Source: Adiantum capillus-veneris
Taxonomy: Eukaryota > Streptophyta > Polypodiopsida > Polypodiales > Pteridaceae
DNA length: 64,000 nucleotides
Reading direction: 5' to 3'
Assembly (NCBI GenBank): GCA_014529385.2
Contig: CM043951.1
Coordinates: forward strand, 108,422,469 to 108,486,468
Below, piece by piece: positions 61,162-64,000 of the stretch. A program made the position numbers and the translations under genes. A model generated the notes under the pieces. It was not told the DNA's origin and made no database searches. It saw nothing but the letters and a program-made list of their open reading frames with translations. Position 1 is the first letter of the stretch, and each line of letters starts with the position of its first letter.

Positions 61162-61190
61162 CTAGTATAAAACGGCGCCTTCGGCGCCGG
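61162..61190 (-). mobile_element. Helitron 3' terminus
   Basis: On the minus strand the sequence reads CGGCGCC, GAA, GGCGCCG, then TTTTATACTAG followed by T. A GC-rich 7-bp hairpin about 10 bp ahead of a terminal CTAG, inserted between A and T, is the textbook Helitron 3' end. The body would extend to the right (61190 onward) and is interrupted by the solo LTR. The 5' TC end was not identified and no Rep/helicase sequence is visible, so it is probably non-autonomous. Confidence 0.75.
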
Positions 61191-61202
61191 CATGGCCCCT
61201 CT

Positions 61203-61941
61203 TGTTAAGTATGGAGCCTGATTTACCTCTTGTAATTTTTTGTGTTAAAAACGTACATTTGTAAGGCCCCCATTATGAGGAGAAACCATTGTGCCTGAAG
61301 AAAAATAACTACCGAAAAATAAAATCACTCGTCGGAAACCAAAATTTTCACGCCCAGTTCGTCGAAATATTCCTTTTTGTCGAAATATTATGGTTGGACG
61401 ATGGTCGGAAAGTGGTCAGAAAACGATCAATCGATTGGCCGGCTGGCCGGTGGTCAGTGGCCGGTAGCCGTTGGCGGCATTCAATGGCCGGTGGCCGATT
61501 TCAAAGGAGGACTTGTCTTCTCAAGGGCGGCCATACATGGGTGGATTGGAGGGTCCGACTTGGACTTATATACACAAGGACGGCTACACATGGCTGCCTC
61601 TCATGAGAGAGGCCAGCCCTTTTGGCCTATAAAAGAAGGCCATCTCTACACACATTTCACAGTGTGAAGTTGATGCAACAAGGTGGGTGTGAGGTGGTGA
61701 GAGTGAAGCAAAGCGGGAGCTCCAAAAGGGTATAATCCCTTTGTAACCTACTTCTTGTTTTGAAGTACTAAAGCCATTGAGTGGCTGCTTTCCCATGGAC
61801 ATAGCCCACATTGGCTGAACCACGTATATCGTGTGTACTCTCTCTTTCTCTCTACTCTATAATCTCTTGTGTGTGAAAATTATCTCTCTCCATTAAGTAA
61901 TCTACTCAATTATCTACTTAGCTACGTCATATTTCCTAACA
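61203..61941 (+). repeat. Solo LTR of a copia-like element, 739 bp
   Basis: It begins TGTTAAGTATGG and ends TTTCCTAACA, with a perfect CCTCT duplication at 61198-61202 and 61942-61946. A TATAAAAGAAGG promoter-like box lies at about 61626, and the CATAGCCCACATTGGCTGAA stretch near 61801 resembles the 3' region of plant copia LTRs. No second LTR or coding part follows, so it is a solo LTR left by recombination. It lies inside the probable Helitron. Confidence 0.85.
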
Positions 61942-61946
61942 CCTCT

Positions 61947-62640
61947 TACCCTCAAACCCCTTGCTTCCACTGCCTATTCAGAGAGGGTTTTGGACCACTC
62001 TCCAAAGTTATGAGATACCAGGATCAAAGATGCCCTGGACTATTTTTAATGGAGTTGCGCAGACATAGGGAGAGCCTCTCTAGGAGACCAGACAGTAGGA
62101 GACACTCACAAAGGGAGATCACTAATTTCTTTAGACTACATACGCGGCATTCAAATGAGCAGGCATCACAATAGACTTCAGAGTCCACCTGCATACACAC
62201 TTGCATGCGCTTATATGAAAATTTAACAGCACCATGGATGACTTAGCCAGTGTTGCCAAACTCCATGTCATTAGCACCACCTTCTCTGCCTGAGACAACA
62301 GTATTGCAGGGCATAGTAGCTCTACGTCCTAGCTTCCCAACCTAAACTTGGATGGTTCTCCGACCTGGACATCTACCTATAGTCACCTTGCCTTGCTAGA
62401 GAGAGAGAGAGAAGGGGGGGGGGGGGGGGGGGGACTTCGAAAGCCTTCGACCATTGCAGTGGGGGAGATGAAAAGAAGTGGGCCTTTCCTTGAATAGCAA
62501 CACCTAAGAGGTTGTGAGAGGTAATTGAGAGAAATGTAGAGTGCACAATATGCACATCTGTTACGATAAAAAAAGATAGCGAATGTTGAAAAAACAATTG
62601 AGGCCATATTTGTTGACACATGCCTCCTTCACTCCTTTTG
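61947..62640. other. Unassigned stretch with a G20 run
   Basis: No supported gene. A short GA run leads into 20 consecutive G at 62414-62433. Part of this may be the Helitron body. Confidence 0.4.
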
Positions 62641-62650
62641 TGGTAGCCAC

Positions 62651-62706
<56 letters not shown>

Positions 62707-62805
62707 GAGCGACCAAAGTTCAGAGGTTGGGTTTTCTTCCCTTATCCCTGCATGCATCGGGTATGACTCGGCCCTTATTTTGAGCTTTGGGGCTCACATC
62801 AGTGC

Positions 62806-62880
<75 letters not shown>

Positions 62881-62979
62881 GAGCGACCAAAGTTCAGAGG
62901 TTGGGTTTTCTTCCCTTATCCCTGCATGCATCGGGTATGACTCGGCCCTTATTTTGAGCTTTGGGGCTCACATCAGTGC

Positions 62980-63024
<45 letters not shown>

Positions 63025-63251
63025 AAAGAATATGATGTTAAAGAATATGTCCATTGTGCTATGGGCGGCTGGACACTGACTGTTGTAAATATACTTTGGA
63101 TAATAGTTCAAAAGAGAAGAAGAGAAGAGCAGCTCGTTGAATGGCTGCTACAGGGTAACGATTGTGTGTGTGTGTGTCTCGATGTGTGTTGGTGTGTGTG
63201 TGTGTGTAGTCTTCTTTCCTACCTTCTCCATCACTTGCGCGCTCTACAAAG

Positions 63252-63263
63252 TGGTATCAGAGC
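63252..63263 (+). other. Primer-binding site, tRNA-iMet type, copy 1
   Basis: TGGTATCAGAGC lies three bases after a TACA LTR-type end. Confidence 0.75.
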
Positions 63264-63664
63264 TCAGTTTGAAGAGCTACAGTCAATACACAGGTTTTCG
63301 CAGCTCTGGAAAACAGCAAAAAAGAGAGGTTTTTTGGTCATAACTCCCTCACCCGAACTCAGAATACAATGATCCAGGAGTCTATCTTTATGTTTTTGGG
63401 CGTTCCGGACGCATTGGCGGAAGAATATTTCCATTGTGCTATGGGCGGCTGGACACTGACTATACTATGTTGTAAATATACTTTGGATAATAGTTCAAAA
63501 GAGAAGAAGAGAAGAGCAGCTCGTTGAATGGCTGCTGCAGGGTAACGATTGTGTGTGTGTGTCTCGATGTGTGTTGATGTGTGTGTGTCTCGATGTGTGT
63601 TGGTGTGTGTGTGTGTGTGTAGTCTTATTTCCTACCCTCTCCATCACCTGCGCACTCTACAAAG

Positions 63665-63676
63665 TGGTATCAGAGC
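63665..63676 (+). other. Primer-binding site, tRNA-iMet type, copy 2
   Basis: It is the same twelve bases in the second repeat unit. Which copy served in the last round of copying cannot be told. Confidence 0.75.
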
Positions 63677-63839
63677 TCAGTTTGAGGAGCTACAGTCAAT
63701 ACACAGGTTTCCGCAGCTTTGGAAAACAGCAAAAAAGAGAGGTTTTTTCGTCATAACTCCCTCACCCGAACTCAGAATACAGTGATCCAGGAGTCTATCT
63801 TTATGTTTTTGGGCGTTCCGGACGCATTGGCATACTCAG

Positions 63840-64000
63840 ATTTACCAAAATCTATAATTTTTTGCAGCAAACAGCCAGCTCACACAAGCATAGGAGATGT
63901 CCATTTTTGCACTCGGTAGTAGATTTACAGGTTACAGGTGAAGAGTTGAGCATTTACACAGGTTTTGGAGAGCGACATAGAGCTTTTGCATCATGATATT
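63840..64000 (+). other. Leader of the right-hand LTR element, running off the window
   Basis: Sequence after the second repeat unit. No start of gag can be recognised before the window ends. Confidence 0.4.

Larger units (their letters stand above)
62640..63830 (+). repeat. LTR end with tRNA-Met primer site, tandemly duplicated
   Basis: CTCTACA, then AAG and TGGTATCAGAGC, the usual LTR end and tRNA-iMet primer site, occurs at 63245-63263 and again at 63656-63676. Both lie within a repeat unit of about 380-413 bp (63041-63422 and 63423-63830). A second, smaller tandem repeat of about 175 bp (ATCGAGCGACCAAAGTTCAG at 62703 and 62878) with CT arrays lies to the left. It is probably the 5' end of a plus-strand LTR element whose body lies beyond the window. 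The left LTR edge is not fixed. Confidence 0.65.

Overview
The window looks like nuclear DNA from a land plant with a large, repeat-filled genome. It holds nested Ty3/gypsy and Ty1/copia LTR retrotransposons, a CACTA (En/Spm) transposon with plant-type TNP2 and TNPA-like genes, a Helitron end, MITE-like elements, a decayed segment that may derive from a PPR gene, and very long CT/GA and GT microsatellites. I see no intact ordinary host gene, no rRNA or tRNA gene and no bacterial feature. A fern, lycophyte or other big-genome plant is possible, but the species cannot be fixed from the sequence.

Layout. 1-1934: old repeat debris with a candidate LTR edge. 1935-10535: element A, a minus-strand Ty3/gypsy chromovirus-like element with LTRs of about 1.6 kb. 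10539-14560: the left part of element C, a minus-strand gypsy element, with a microsatellite-rich probable LTR. 14561-33386: element B, an 18.8-kb minus-strand gypsy element with a tRNA-Asp primer site, inserted into C. 33387-34768: the right part of C. 34763-35107: a plus-strand integrase fragment (G), head-to-head with C. 36327-59517: element D, an older plus-strand gypsy relative of B. D carries a MITE in its left LTR, a CACTA transposon in its leader (37541 to about 44665) and a copia element E (51814-56849, perfect 5-bp target duplication). 59518-61130: fragments, including a B-type ORF3 scrap and the PPR-like remnant. 61162: a Helitron 3' end. 61203-61941: a solo LTR with perfect target duplication. 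62640-64000: a tandemly duplicated LTR end with tRNA-Met primer sites.

The most interesting signal is in elements B and D. The non-coding DNA ahead of their coding blocks holds arrays of 20-24 bp palindromes spaced about 283 bp apart, or about 116-135 bp in one interval per array. B has four copies ahead of gag and five ahead of an extra downstream ORF; D has eight ahead of gag. The palindromes differ in sequence but share one frame: ACAT, four variable bases, CGCG, the complementary four bases, ATGT. In B the nearest palindrome lies 166-167 bp from the start codon of both gag and ORF3. B also carries a second retropepsin-like domain fused behind integrase (also seen in C, and in D without a visible pol), a duplicated integrase zinc-binding module, and a coiled-coil ORF3. 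My inference is a retroelement lineage with its own iterated operator-like sites and possibly its own binding protein. The protein-site link is untested.

Relative ages from LTR differences judged by eye: D about 12 percent (oldest), A about 6-7 percent, B and E about 4-5 percent.
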